A stretch of 64,000 bases of DNA. Source: Gymnodinialimonas sp. 57CJ19. GTDB lineage: Bacteria; Pseudomonadota; Alphaproteobacteria; Rhodobacterales; Rhodobacteraceae. The position numbers and the translations under genes were made by a program. The stretch spans positions 372,001-436,000 of the forward strand of contig NZ_CP151587.1 in assembly GCF_038396845.1 (NCBI RefSeq), written 5' to 3'. Each line of letters opens with the position of its first letter. Position 1 is the stretch's first letter. This document shows positions 1 through 7,996 of this stretch, in pieces. The notes below the pieces were generated by a model. The model saw only the letters and a list, made by a program, of their open reading frames with translations, was not told the origin of the DNA and made no database searches.

Positions 1-1061
1 TTCTTGACCAAGCCATTGCCCATGGCGCAGGCGAAACCACCGCCGATCAGGTGCGCGCGATGTTGGGCCTTGCCGATCGGGGCCGGGTGATGGACCTGTT
101 CGAAGCGATCATGGCCGGCGACGCCGCCAAGGCGTTGGACGAATTGGGGGCGCAATATTCCGATGGCGCCGACCCGGTGGCCGTACTGCGCGATCTGGCC
201 GAAATCACCCATTGGCTGTCGGTCATCTCGATCACACCCGATGCGGCCGAAGACCCCACGATCTCCCCCGACGAACGCACACGCGGGCTGGCCTTGGCCG
301 AGAAATTGCCGATGCGCGTGCTGACGCGGATGTGGCAAATGCTCCTGAAAGCGTTGGAAGAGGTCGCTATGGCCCCCAACGCCATGATGGCCGCCGAAAT
401 GGCGGTGATCCGCCTGACCCATGTGGCCGACCTGCCAACGCCGGGCGATCTGGTGAAGAAACTGGCGGAAACGCCCCGCCCCGCCGGAGGTCCGCCCTCG
501 GGCGGTGTTGGCGGCGGTGTGTCAGGCCCCGGGCCACAGGCCCGGTCTACGGGGGCAGCCCCTGTTGGGGGCGGTGGGGCGCAAGCGGCCCTTGCGCCGC
601 AGTCCGGACCGGACCTTGCCGCCTACCCTACCTTTGACTCCGTAGTGGCGCTGATCGAATCGGCCCGTGACATCAAGCTGTTGATCGAAGTGAAAACCGC
701 CCTGCGGCTGGTCTCCTATTCCCCCGGCCGTTTAGAGCTTGAGGTGACAGACACCGCCCCCCGCGATCTGATCCCGCGACTGGGGCGTATGCTTCAGACA
801 GCCACGGGCGCGCGCTGGGGCATCACTGTGGCTTCCTCGGGCGGCGGCGCGACGATCCAGGAACAGGAACAGGCCGCCCAGAAAGAGGTAGAGGCCGAGG
901 TCACAAAACATCCCTTGATGCAGGCCGTACTATCGCGGTTCCCGCAAGCGCGGATCGCGGAAATTCGCAGCCATGCGGACTTGGCACAGGAGGCCGCGGC
1001 GACGGCGCTAGAAGAAATCCCGGAAGAAGCTGGCGATTGGGACCCCTTCGAGGACGAGTGA
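1..1061 (+). CDS. dnaX: DNA polymerase III subunit gamma/tau, C-terminal part (5' end outside window)
   Basis: Open reading frame that is already open at the window edge (first full codon at position 3) and gives about 352 residues before the stop. DnaX is the clamp-loader ATPase and replisome organiser. The visible part lacks the Walker motifs, which lie upstream. It shows the end of the helical collar domain, then a Gly/Pro/Ala-rich linker (about nt 480-615), then a folded C-terminal domain that in tau contacts the polymerase alpha subunit, and a very acidic tail (EEIPEEAGDWDPFEDE). The call rests on the C-terminal pattern plus the following ybaB and recR genes, a classical bacterial order. 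Certain as to family; whether a shorter gamma form is made cannot be judged from this part. Confidence 0.93.
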   Translation, partial: LDQAIAHGAGETTADQVRAMLGLADRGRVMDLFEAIMAGDAAKALDELGAQYSDGADPVAVLRDLAEITHWLSVISITPDAAEDPTISPDERTRGLALAEKLPMRVLTRMWQMLLKALEEVAMAPNAMMAAEMAVIRLTHVADLPTPGDLVKKLAETPRPAGGPPSGGVGGGVSGPGPQARSTGAAPVGGGGAQAALAPQSGPDLAAYPTFDSVVALIESARDIKLLIEVKTALRLVSYSPGRLELEVTDTAPRDLIPRLGRMLQTATGARWGITVASSGGGATIQEQEQAAQKEVEAEVTKHPLMQAVLSRFPQARIAEIRSHADLAQEAAATALEEIPEEAGDWDPFEDE

Positions 1062-1134
1062 AACGCGAGGCACCTTGTGACCCATGCCCGCGCGGCATAC
1101 TTGAGGACAAACGAGATTAATTGGAGAAGATGAG

Positions 1135-1479
1135 ATGTTGAAGGGTTTGGGCGGCATTGGCGACATGGCCAAGATGATGAAGCAAGCGCAGGAAATGCAG
1201 GGCAAGATGGCGGAGGTCCAAGAGGGACTTTCCTCGATCACCGTGCAAGGCGAAAGCGGCGCGGGCTTGGTCAAGGCAACGGCGACCGCGAAGGGTGAAC
1301 TGACGGCTCTGGACATTGATCCGTCGATTTTTGACCCGAACGAGAAAGAAGTGGTCGAAGACCTGATCCTCGCCGCGATCAAAGATGCGCAATCCAAGGC
1401 GCAAGACAAACACAACGAAGAAATCCAGAAGATGACCGAAGAGCTCGGTCTTCCCGCTGGCATGAAACTGCCGTTCTAA
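1135..1479 (+). CDS. ybaB: YbaB/EbfC family nucleoid-associated protein
   Basis: 114 residues, the normal size for this family of small dimeric DNA-binding proteins that coat the nucleoid. The N-terminal part (MLKGLGGIGDMAKMMKQAQEM) is the typical Met/Lys-rich helix, followed by the Gly/Val sheet region (GLVKATATAKGELTALDIDPS) and a C-terminal helix. A GGAG ribosome site stands about 9 nt before the ATG. It lies between dnaX and recR and its stop is only 3 nt before the recR start, so these are cotranscribed and probably translationally coupled. Its exact role in vivo is not known for this family; a link to recombination/repair is inferred from the constant neighbourhood. Confidence 0.95.
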   Translation: MLKGLGGIGDMAKMMKQAQEMQGKMAEVQEGLSSITVQGESGAGLVKATATAKGELTALDIDPSIFDPNEKEVVEDLILAAIKDAQSKAQDKHNEEIQKMTEELGLPAGMKLPF

Positions 1480-1482
1480 AAC

Positions 1483-2082
1483 GTGGCAGAGACGCCCCAA
1501 GATATTGAAGAGCTGATCGGTATCATGGCCCGACTTCCGGGTCTTGGGCCCCGATCGGCGCGGCGTGCGGTTCTTACGTTGATCAAGAAACGCGGCGCAT
1601 TGATGCGCCCGCTGGCGGAAACGATGGCTCGGGTCGCAGAGAACGCGCGGGAATGCGTGAACTGCGGCAATATCGGGACCGGCGATCTGTGCGACATTTG
1701 CCTGGATGTCGGCCGCGCGACCGGCGAGTTATGCGTGGTAGAGGACGTGGCGGACCTCTGGGCGATGGAGCGAGGGCAAGCGTTCAAGGGGCGCTACCAT
1801 GTGCTCGGCGGCACGCTCTCGGCGCTAGACGATGTGGGGCCCGAAGACCTCGGCATCCCCAAACTGCGCGCCCGCATGGCGGATGAGGAGATTACCGAAG
1901 TGATCTTGGCCCTTAACGCAACCGTGGATGGACAAACGACGGCGCACTACATCGCCGATGAACTGGCCGCCGCGAGCGTGAACCTGTCGTCCCTCGCACA
2001 AGGCGTCCCGATCGGCGGTGAATTGGATTACCTCGACGACGGCACAATCTCCGCCGCGTTGCGGGCCCGTAAACGTTTGTGA
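1483..2082 (+). CDS. recR: Recombination mediator RecR
   Basis: 199 residues, full length for RecR, which works with RecO (and RecF) to load RecA on SSB-coated DNA. Order of parts: helix-hairpin-helix region near the N-terminus ([16 protein letters not shown]), four-cysteine zinc finger with CVNCG and CDIC (about residues 57-73), then a TOPRIM domain ([15 protein letters not shown]) and the C-terminal [11 protein letters not shown] segment. The start is GTG, 3 nt after the ybaB stop; no better ATG exists upstream that would keep the conserved N-terminus. Last gene of the dnaX-ybaB-recR operon. Confidence 0.96.
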   Translation: MAETPQDIEELIGIMARLPGLGPRSARRAVLTLIKKRGALMRPLAETMARVAENARECVNCGNIGTGDLCDICLDVGRATGELCVVEDVADLWAMERGQAFKGRYHVLGGTLSALDDVGPEDLGIPKLRARMADEEITEVILALNATVDGQTTAHYIADELAAASVNLSSLAQGVPIGGELDYLDDGTISAALRARKRL

Positions 2083-2205
2083 GGACGAGAGACGGCCCCT
2101 TGCCAAAGTGGGTGTCCACCACAAGCTTCAGCGCATTTTTCATCCGTTGTGCCGTGAGTTGTAAGGCCAAGGTGAATTGGGGGGGGCGCAATGTTGGGTG
2201 CAAGG

Positions 2206-2255
2206 CTCATTCGGCGACCGGGGCTCAAACTTGGCCTGCTTCTCCGCCGAATGAG
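2206..2255. other. Stem-loop in the recR/RNase T2 gap (possible structured RNA)
   Basis: CTCATTCGGCG at 2206-2216 and CGCCGAATGAG at 2245-2255 form a perfect 11-bp stem around a 28-nt loop. The 341-bp gap 2083-2423 between the convergent recR and RNase T2 genes holds no convincing protein gene; besides this stem it contains a 7-bp hairpin (2319-2337) and a repeat with two G+C hairpins (2340-2409). I do not recognise the RNA: it lacks the SRP RNA tetraloop motif and is not a tRNA. Confidence 0.4.
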
Positions 2256-2318
2256 ATCTTTTGCGTCCGTGCGGGGTTGCTTTTAGCCACACGTCGTATC
2301 CTGACTGTCTCTGATTCT

Positions 2319-2337
2319 CCTTAACCAAGCGTTAAGG
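2319..2337. other. Small hairpin, also TTAA-N7-TTAA spacing
   Basis: CCTTAAC/CAAGC/GTTAAGG makes a 7-bp stem with 5-nt loop. The same bases give TTAA-N7-TTAAG, close to the CtrA consensus TTAA-N7-TTAAC, but the site is between two convergent gene ends, where a promoter is not expected unless the stem-loop at 2206-2255 is an RNA gene on the minus strand. Confidence 0.3.
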
Positions 2338-2339
2338 GC

Positions 2340-2409
2340 CCCTTCATCTTTTCATAAATATCCGTCGGGGGGAGCGCCCTTTTGGGCGCTGGGGGGCAGA
2401 CAGCCCCCC
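2340..2409. repeat. Dispersed convergent-gene repeat, subtype B, with two G+C hairpins
   Basis: Starts with CCTTCATCTTTTCATAAATA, shared in inverted orientation with 18510-18541. It continues into two perfect hairpins, AGCGCCC-TTTT-GGGCGCT (2373-2390) and GGGGGGC-AGACA-GCCCCCC (2391-2409). It lies between the ends of recR and the RNase T2 gene and probably works as a bidirectional terminator or is a mobile palindromic unit; neither is proven. Confidence 0.6.
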
Positions 2410-2423
2410 ATCAGGTTTGTAGC

Positions 2424-3056
2424 CTAGCGCATCGGTGAGAATAACGCGTCTGGCGAGCGGCAATCGCGAATGACATCGGCACCGCAAACCCGAGGCTCAA
2501 GCGCTCGGGTAAAGCACACGCGCACTTCCTGGATTCGGTTAGCGCGGCAGGTTACGGTCAGCATATCCGGGTCCAGTTGCGGGTTCACCTCCAGGAAGGC
2601 TTCTTCGATGACGGACGCGGGCACGCGCACCTCTGTATCCAAGCGCCGTAGAATGTCGGGGCGCTGCACGGATTCGTAGGCGAGCCGGGAGAGGGCGTAG
2701 TAATCCGGCGCCTCCAATCCTGTGCACACGCCATGTTTGCGCCATTGGTGCCAGGCCAGACCCGATGTGCCCATGATATCCGCCATCTCGCCGGTCATCC
2801 CACGTGACGGGGCGCGCATCACCGTGGGGCAATAGGCGGGCCAGCCGTCCTCATATTGTGGCCACAGCCCGTGCAGCGCAAAGCCGAAGTCCTGGCCGTC
2901 GTCGCACTGTGGCGACGCGCGTTCGTCGCCTTCCAGAAGGCACCATGTGGGCGTCCAGCTGAGGCTCATGACGTAGTAGTCAAATTCGCCGGCGGGCTCC
3001 CCGTCCGCATGGGCTGTGCCTGCGGCAAACAATAGCGCGAGTATCAGTCGTTTCAT
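2424..3056 (-). CDS. Ribonuclease T2 family protein, secreted
   Basis: 210 residues with a Sec signal peptide (MKRLILALLFAAGTAHA, cut near residue 17), so a periplasmic or exported endoribonuclease. The first active-site block is FALHGLWPQ (His62) and the second is WHQWRKHGVC (His103, Lys107, His108). Six or more cysteines suit disulfides. In most T2 enzymes the second block reads HEWxKHGxC; here the Glu is Gln104, so the usual acidic helper of catalysis is absent although both catalytic histidines are present. It is transcribed away from trcR and convergent with recR. Likely role: RNA scavenging as a phosphate or nucleoside source; inferred. Confidence 0.88.
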   Translation of the reverse strand: MKRLILALLFAAGTAHADGEPAGEFDYYVMSLSWTPTWCLLEGDERASPQCDDGQDFGFALHGLWPQYEDGWPAYCPTVMRAPSRGMTGEMADIMGTSGLAWHQWRKHGVCTGLEAPDYYALSRLAYESVQRPDILRRLDTEVRVPASVIEEAFLEVNPQLDPDMLTVTCRANRIQEVRVCFTRALEPRVCGADVIRDCRSPDALFSPMR

Positions 3057-3193
3057 TTGGGTCTTCCCTCAGTGCCTCATTGCGCCTATATACCTCGTGA
3101 TTTTCCTGAAATCGAGGAACCGTAAGGCCCCGCCTTGCAGCCGCTTCCACCGGCCTTGTTCCCTGTGCTCAGGCGCACCCGGAGGGACTTGAG

Positions 3194-3946
3194 ATGAACA
3201 AACCTATCATGACGAAAGCCACTGCTGTTTGGCTGGTCGACAACACCACGCTGAGCTTCAAGCAAATCGGCGATTTCTGCGGCCTGCACGAGCTGGAAGT
3301 TCAAGGCATTGCCGATGGCGACGTTGCGGCGGGCGTCAAGGGGTTTGACCCGATCGTCAACAACCAGTTGACCCAAGAAGAGATCGACAAGGCTACTGCC
3401 GATCCTCACCACAAGCTGCAATTGAAGTTCTACTCTGCCGCCGTCGGCGAGGAAAAACGCCGGGGTCCGCGGTATACGCCGCTGTCCAAGCGCCAAGACC
3501 GTCCGGCCTCGATCCTGTGGCTGGTGAAGTTTCACCCTGAACTGACCGACGGTCAGATCTCCAAGTTGGTCGGTACCACGAAGCCGACCATTCAGGCGAT
3601 CCGCGAGCGGACTCATTGGAACATCAACAACATCCAACCCATTGATCCCGTTGCTCTGGGCCTGTGCAAACAGTCCGAGTTGGACGCCGCCGTACAAAAG
3701 GCCAACGCCAAGAAGCTGGCCGAAGGCGCTGCAATGACCGATGATGAACGTCGCAAACTGGTTTCCACGGAAACCTCGCTTGGGATGGATGTCGATAGCG
3801 CCGTTCCGGCATCAATTGCCGGGCTGGAAACCTTCACCCTCTCCACCCCCGACGAGGATGACCAGCCAGAGCATACGCCAGACGCCGACACGTTCTTCAA
3901 CCTGCCCGCCAGCAGCGAAGACGACGAGGATGAAGACGAAAGCTAA
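3194..3946 (+). CDS. trcR: Cell-cycle transcriptional regulator TrcR (DUF1013)
   Basis: 250 residues. It matches the alphaproteobacterial DUF1013 family, known as TrcR in Caulobacter and Rhizobiales, which associates with RNA polymerase and acts on cell-cycle genes. The conserved body covers residues 1-155 (AVWLVDNTTLSFKQIGDFCG, then GPRYTPLSKRQDRPASILWL, then KLVGTTKPTIQAIRERTHWN), with two helix-turn-helix-like segments. The C-terminal 90 residues are less conserved and end in a highly acidic tail (EDDEDEDES). It is divergent from the RNase T2 gene across a 137-bp gap that must hold both promoters. Usually essential in relatives. Confidence 0.92.
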   Translation: MNKPIMTKATAVWLVDNTTLSFKQIGDFCGLHELEVQGIADGDVAAGVKGFDPIVNNQLTQEEIDKATADPHHKLQLKFYSAAVGEEKRRGPRYTPLSKRQDRPASILWLVKFHPELTDGQISKLVGTTKPTIQAIRERTHWNINNIQPIDPVALGLCKQSELDAAVQKANAKKLAEGAAMTDDERRKLVSTETSLGMDVDSAVPASIAGLETFTLSTPDEDDQPEHTPDADTFFNLPASSEDDEDEDES

Positions 3947-3951
3947 CCCCG

Positions 3952-4308
3952 ATGATGGAACCTCGTCTGCCCGGAATTTGGTACGCCAGTGACCGGCAGA
4001 CGGGGTTCTTTCTTGTTCCCGATGGTGCAGACCGCAAAGCAATGTTTCGCCAATTGTTTATCGCCACGGAAAGCCGCCGCGCCAAAGAGGGGGGCGTCGT
4101 GGAAAACGGCTGCTACCTGACAACACCGGACGGCGACCTGTTTCAGGCCATCACCTGGCACGGCAAGCGCCTTGGGGCCTGGCGCCGGGATTTTGCCGAA
4201 AGCACTGAAGCCCTGGGCATTGTTACCGGGCGATTTCACGGGCGACGCTTAATGACATCCGATGGGCGGCGCTATTGGTTCCGAGACTTGGTAGTAGAGC
4301 GCTGGTAA
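3952..4308 (+). CDS. Hypothetical protein, 118 residues
   Basis: Follows trcR by 5 nt, so probably in the same transcript. Starts with two Met codons (3952 or 3955). No signal peptide or membrane segment; rich in Arg, Gly and aromatic residues, with motifs GIWYASDRQTGFFLVPDG, AITWHGKRLGAWRRDF and SDGRRYWFRDLV. I do not recognise the family. Clean codon use and tight spacing argue that it is real. A cytosolic role, perhaps nucleic-acid or ligand binding given the basic/aromatic composition, is only a guess. Confidence 0.65.
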   Translation: MMEPRLPGIWYASDRQTGFFLVPDGADRKAMFRQLFIATESRRAKEGGVVENGCYLTTPDGDLFQAITWHGKRLGAWRRDFAESTEALGIVTGRFHGRRLMTSDGRRYWFRDLVVERW

Positions 4309-4355
4309 CGCCCGTTGGGGCTGGCCCTGCTGAGGCGATCTGTTACGATTCCCCC

Positions 4356-4943
4356 ATGATCCGCCACCTGTCTTACCTATTGCTGATGCTTGCCGCCGCC
4401 CCGGTTGCCGCGCAAGACACCCTGTTTTGCCAAGAGCTTTGGCTTAGCCGAAACACCGTCATGGATCGTGCGGGGCAATGCTTCAGATCCGCCCTCGGGC
4501 AGGCCGTCTTTGACAATTCCGATTGCGTGGACACCGAGATTCGCCTGAACCCGTTGGACGCAGAAATCGTGCGCTTGGCGCAGGAAGCAGAGGCGCGGGC
4601 CGGTTGCGCGGTGGATATAGAAGCGAATCGACTGTCCCTTGGTGCCCTCCCTTTCCACGCCCGCCTGATGGCGCTGTTTACCGTGCCCGTCGGGGCCGAT
4701 AGCGAACATGGGTGCAGCGGTCATCTTGGGGCGCCCATCACCCTATACGCCGGGATTTCCACCAACATGACCGTACTGGGTCGGGTGGAAGCGGGTCAGA
4801 CCTTTACGCTGTCCCATGGGCCATTGCGCGGCGGGTGGGAATATCAGGAGGTTTTCGACACGCAAGGCACGCCCGTGGCCCATGGATGGGCGCAGAACCT
4901 GCCAGCCGACATGGCCACGATTTGCGCGTTGATTGCGGGGTAG
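4356..4943 (+). CDS. DUF4453-type exported protein
   Basis: 195 residues from the ATG at 4356; an upstream in-frame ATG at 4275 would overlap the previous gene and would bury the signal peptide, so 4356 is chosen. Signal peptide MIRHLSYLLLMLAAAPVAAQ. The mature N-terminus CQELWLSRNTVMDRAGQCFRSALGQ resembles the YARHG-like module of the DUF4453 family seen in Rhodobacteraceae; the second half (ITLYAGISTNMTVLGRVEAG) looks like an SH3-like beta domain. Six cysteines suggest disulfides in the periplasm. Function unknown; envelope-associated by inference. Confidence 0.72.
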   Translation: MIRHLSYLLLMLAAAPVAAQDTLFCQELWLSRNTVMDRAGQCFRSALGQAVFDNSDCVDTEIRLNPLDAEIVRLAQEAEARAGCAVDIEANRLSLGALPFHARLMALFTVPVGADSEHGCSGHLGAPITLYAGISTNMTVLGRVEAGQTFTLSHGPLRGGWEYQEVFDTQGTPVAHGWAQNLPADMATICALIAG

Positions 4944-4948
4944 CGCGG

Positions 4949-5000
<52 letters not shown>

Positions 5001-5810
5001 CTAGTGGGCCGCTTTTGTCACCGAATCAAGCAAGGTGCGCCCGCCATCGACTGTAATGGTCTCTCCGGTTATGAAACCAGCCCCGTCCGAGGCCAGGAAC
5101 TGCACCGCCGCCGTGACCTCTCGGGCCGAGGCGATGCGCCCCAAGGGCGTGCATTCGCGGATCTCCTTGCGCAGGCCGTCAGTTTCGTTCAACGAATCCT
5201 TCAGGCTCGCGGACATGACAGAGCCGAACGCCACGCCGTTCACGCGAATACGATGGGGCGCGAAGGCGACCGCCAGGTTGCGCGTGGCCTGATCAAGGGC
5301 TGCCGTGGCGATGGAATAGCCCAACAGATCGGGGTGGGTGCGCCGCGCTGCGATGGACGAGATGTTCACGATAGAGCCAATCGGCCCGTCGTCGTGGCCA
5401 TCGGCCTCGGCCTGCGCGATCATCCGTTTTGCCACCGCCTGCGACAGGCGCAGGGATGGGTACAGGTTCTGTTCCAGCATCGCCTCGACCGAGGGGTCGG
5501 TCGGGTCCAGCGGGTCCGTTGTCATCACCTGCCGCGAGGCATTCACCAAGATATCAATCCGGTCATAAGCGTCGATCGTGGCCGAGATCAGGTTTTCGAC
5601 CGTCAGACGTTCGCGCAGGTCGCCGGAGAAGTAGCGGATGTTTTCATCGCTGCCTTCGGTCTCTCCGCATTCGTCTTTCAGCCGAGACTTATCACGGTCG
5701 GCGAACATGACATTCGCGCCCCGGTCAATAAAATGGCGGGCAATCGCAAGCCCAACGCCGTTGGCGGCACCGGTCACAATGGCGGTCTTACCTTGGATGG
5801 AAAGGCTCAT
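5001..5810 (-). CDS. SDR-family oxidoreductase with altered active site
   Basis: 269 residues, classical short-chain dehydrogenase fold. NAD(P)-binding TGAANGVG (residues 13-20), the D-L/I-L-V-N block (IDILVNAS), catalytic Ser in VNISSIAARR (151-152) and Tyr165 are present. The active-site motif reads Y165-S-I-A-T169, so the Lys of YxxxK is replaced by Thr. C-terminal TGETITVDGG is typical. The Lys normally lowers the Tyr pKa and binds the ribose, so activity may be weak, changed or absent. It stands alone on the minus strand, 33 nt upstream of the end of the methyltransferase gene in transcription order, so may share its transcript. Substrate unknown. Confidence 0.85.
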   Translation of the reverse strand: MSLSIQGKTAIVTGAANGVGLAIARHFIDRGANVMFADRDKSRLKDECGETEGSDENIRYFSGDLRERLTVENLISATIDAYDRIDILVNASRQVMTTDPLDPTDPSVEAMLEQNLYPSLRLSQAVAKRMIAQAEADGHDDGPIGSIVNISSIAARRTHPDLLGYSIATAALDQATRNLAVAFAPHRIRVNGVAFGSVMSASLKDSLNETDGLRKEIRECTPLGRIASAREVTAAVQFLASDGAGFITGETITVDGGRTLLDSVTKAAH

Positions 5811-5843
5811 CTGGATGATCCCTAGATGTGTGAGAAATGCGTT

Positions 5844-6842
5844 CTAGCGCTTTGGTTTTCCAAGAGGCTTCATCGCCTCGTAGATTTTGTAGCCCTCTAG
5901 CTCTCCCAGCATCGAGCCGGAGCCGAAGCAGGATTTGAGGGTCTCTTCATAGGGCAGATGCCGGTTGGCTACCATGAAAAAGCGGCCCCTTGCCGTCAGG
6001 TGGCGGGCGGCTGCCTGAATGAAGGCGCGGCCAATTTCAGGATCTGCGCGGCGGCCCGTGTGGAAGGGCGGGTTGCAGATAATCGCGTCGTAGGGGGCGT
6101 CCGGCGTGAAGCGGGTGACATCGGCCCAATGGAAATCGGCGCGGGGGTCTTCAACGTTGACCTGCGCCGCTTCCAGCATGGCGTGGTCGGCTTCGATCAG
6201 ATCAAGTGTCTCGATCCCCTCCTGCTCGGCCAGAACCTCGGCAGCGAGATACCCCCAACCGGCCCCAAAATCCGCGACACGGCCTTTCAGTTCTGGCAGT
6301 AGCGCTACAAGGATCTCGGACCCACGGTCGGGCCCATCCACGCTGAAGCCTCCGGGGACAGTCATATAGCCGTGCTCGCCCACCTCGGGCGTTACGATCC
6401 AATCCAGCACCTCTGCCGGGATCGCATCGGGGCGGCGCAGCCAGGCCAGCTTGCCGTGAGCCTTGGAGTATACGTGATCGACCGCAAACACCCGCTTGAG
6501 CTGTTTTACAATCGCCTCGATCCCCTCTTCTTTCTGGCCATCGACCATTAAAAGCCCGCCCGGCGGGATTCGTCCCAATGCCTCGGCAATCGCCGAAAAC
6601 GTGCCGGCACGGGATTTGGTGATCTGCACAAGGGCGCTGGCGAATTGGCCCTCGGCCTCTACCATCACGTTTTGGCCACGGGCCTCCAACCGGTCGTAAT
6701 CCGGCGCGAAGCCTTGCACGCAGGTCACTTCACCCAGCGCGGAAAAATCGCTGTCGGCGCGCGCTTGCAGCACCAGAACGGCACCGGAAGGCGCCTCTAA
6801 TTCGCCGCTATCAAGGGCGAGGGTCCATCTATCGGGGGTCAT
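5844..6842 (-). CDS. RsmC/RlmG-like class I SAM-dependent rRNA methyltransferase
   Basis: 332 residues in two halves. The N-terminal half (1-170) is the degenerate methyltransferase-like domain of the RsmC family; the C-terminal half has the SAM motif VADFGAGWGYLAAE (about 188-201) and the catalytic NPPFHTGR loop, the N-P-P-F signature for exocyclic N2-guanine methylation. RsmC modifies G1207 of 16S rRNA and RlmG G1835 of 23S rRNA; which one this is cannot be decided by eye. Its ATG is 15 nt after the clpS stop, so it is likely cotranscribed behind clpS. Confidence 0.85.
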   Translation of the reverse strand: MTPDRWTLALDSGELEAPSGAVLVLQARADSDFSALGEVTCVQGFAPDYDRLEARGQNVMVEAEGQFASALVQITKSRAGTFSAIAEALGRIPPGGLLMVDGQKEEGIEAIVKQLKRVFAVDHVYSKAHGKLAWLRRPDAIPAEVLDWIVTPEVGEHGYMTVPGGFSVDGPDRGSEILVALLPELKGRVADFGAGWGYLAAEVLAEQEGIETLDLIEADHAMLEAAQVNVEDPRADFHWADVTRFTPDAPYDAIICNPPFHTGRRADPEIGRAFIQAAARHLTARGRFFMVANRHLPYEETLKSCFGSGSMLGELEGYKIYEAMKPLGKPKR

Positions 6843-6857
6843 AAGATCAGAGGAGGA

Positions 6858-7208
6858 TTACTCCTCCTTCTCCATCGTGCATTGCAGGGGGTGTTGGTTG
6901 CGGCGGGCGAAATCCATCACCTGCGCCACTTTCGTTTCGGCAATCTCGTGCGAGAAGACGCCCACAACCGCAAGCCCCTTCTTGTGAACCACCAGCATAA
7001 TCTCCACAGCGGCGGAATGGGTGATGCCAAAGAACCGCTCCAACACATGCACGACGAACTCCATCGGCGTGTAGTCGTCGTTGAGCAGCATCACCTTGTA
7101 CATCGGTGGCCGTTGGGTCTTTGTTTTGGTCTTCGTTGCAAGCGAGACGTCGCCGTCTCCGGTATCGACGTCGTCGGGCTCATCTGCCATCATTTGAAGT
7201 GTCATCAT
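6858..7208 (-). CDS. clpS: ATP-dependent Clp protease adaptor ClpS
   Basis: 116 residues from the ATG at 7208 (a TTG at 7229 is possible but weaker). ClpS delivers N-degron proteins to ClpAP. Hallmarks: disordered acidic N-terminus with a KTKTKT stretch, then [20 protein letters not shown], with the Asn-Asp-Asp that grips the N-terminal amino acid, [15 protein letters not shown] and [13 protein letters not shown] 50-60 bp gap separates it from the divergent HAD gene; promoters for both must be there. Confidence 0.95.
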   Translation of the reverse strand: MMTLQMMADEPDDVDTGDGDVSLATKTKTKTQRPPMYKVMLLNDDYTPMEFVVHVLERFFGITHSAAVEIMLVVHKKGLAVVGVFSHEIAETKVAQVMDFARRNQHPLQCTMEKEE

Positions 7209-7286
7209 GAAGTCTGATCCCGGTTCCAAGTCCCGTGGTTAGACCGCAGTATATAAGACTGCAATCGATTCCGAAAAGAGGGTGAT

Positions 7287-7988
7287 ATGGGCGAAAGGTT
7301 AAGCGTGATCGGTTTTGATGCCGATGATACGCTTTGGCAAAACGAAAGTTTCTTTCGTTTGACCGAAGACAGGTTCGCTGAATTGCTGGCCGATTACGCC
7401 GAGGATACCCACCTGCGTGAGCGTCTGTTGGAATTTGAGGTCCAGAATATCGGGCATTATGGCTTTGGTATCAAAGGCTTCATGCTTTCGATGATCGAAA
7501 CCGCCGTCGCGGTGACTGACGGGCGCGTTGAAGGCCATGTCATCGGTCAGATACTTGAGATGGGCCAGGAAATGCTGCGCCACCCAATCCACCTTCTGCC
7601 CCATGTGGAGGAAACCCTGGGTCGGCTGACGGACAGATATCCGCTGGTTTTGATCACCAAGGGCGACCTTTTGCATCAGGAGCAGAAGCTGGCCGCCAGC
7701 GGCTTGGGCGATTTGTTCGCCGCCGTCGAGATCGTTTCCGAGAAACACCCCGCCACCTATGAACACGCCTTTTCGATCCACGGCATGGGGCCGAAGCACG
7801 CGATGATGGTGGGTAATTCGATGAAATCCGATATCCGTCCCGCGCTCGATGTGGGAGCCCATGCGGTCTATGTCCCCCACGGCATCGCTTGGGCGCTGGA
7901 ACATGCTGAAACACCCGAGGGGCATCCGAAATTTCACGAGCTTCCCGACCTAGGCGGGCTGACTGCGCTGATTGATAGGCTTGAGTGA
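7287..7988 (+). CDS. HAD-superfamily hydrolase
   Basis: 233 residues. Motif I is FDADDTLW (nucleophile Asp11, acid/base Asp13), motif II LVLITKGD, motif III Lys in SEKHPATYEHAF, and motif IV MVGNSMKSDIRPAL, so all catalytic positions are present. The helical cap is inserted after motif I (subclass I). The family covers phosphoglycolate-type phosphatases, haloacid dehalogenases and nucleotidases; the TLW signature and size fit a phosphatase for a small metabolite. Divergent from clpS and 8 nt upstream of the MFS gene, so possibly cotranscribed with it. Confidence 0.87.
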   Translation: MGERLSVIGFDADDTLWQNESFFRLTEDRFAELLADYAEDTHLRERLLEFEVQNIGHYGFGIKGFMLSMIETAVAVTDGRVEGHVIGQILEMGQEMLRHPIHLLPHVEETLGRLTDRYPLVLITKGDLLHQEQKLAASGLGDLFAAVEIVSEKHPATYEHAFSIHGMGPKHAMMVGNSMKSDIRPALDVGAHAVYVPHGIAWALEHAETPEGHPKFHELPDLGGLTALIDRLE

Positions 7989-7996
7989 GGTAACCG

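Noticed and set aside
2083..2423. 4.5S SRP RNA gene in the recR downstream gap
   Set aside because: SRP RNA genes often lie near dnaX, but the gap lacks the conserved apical GGAA/AGCAG motif.
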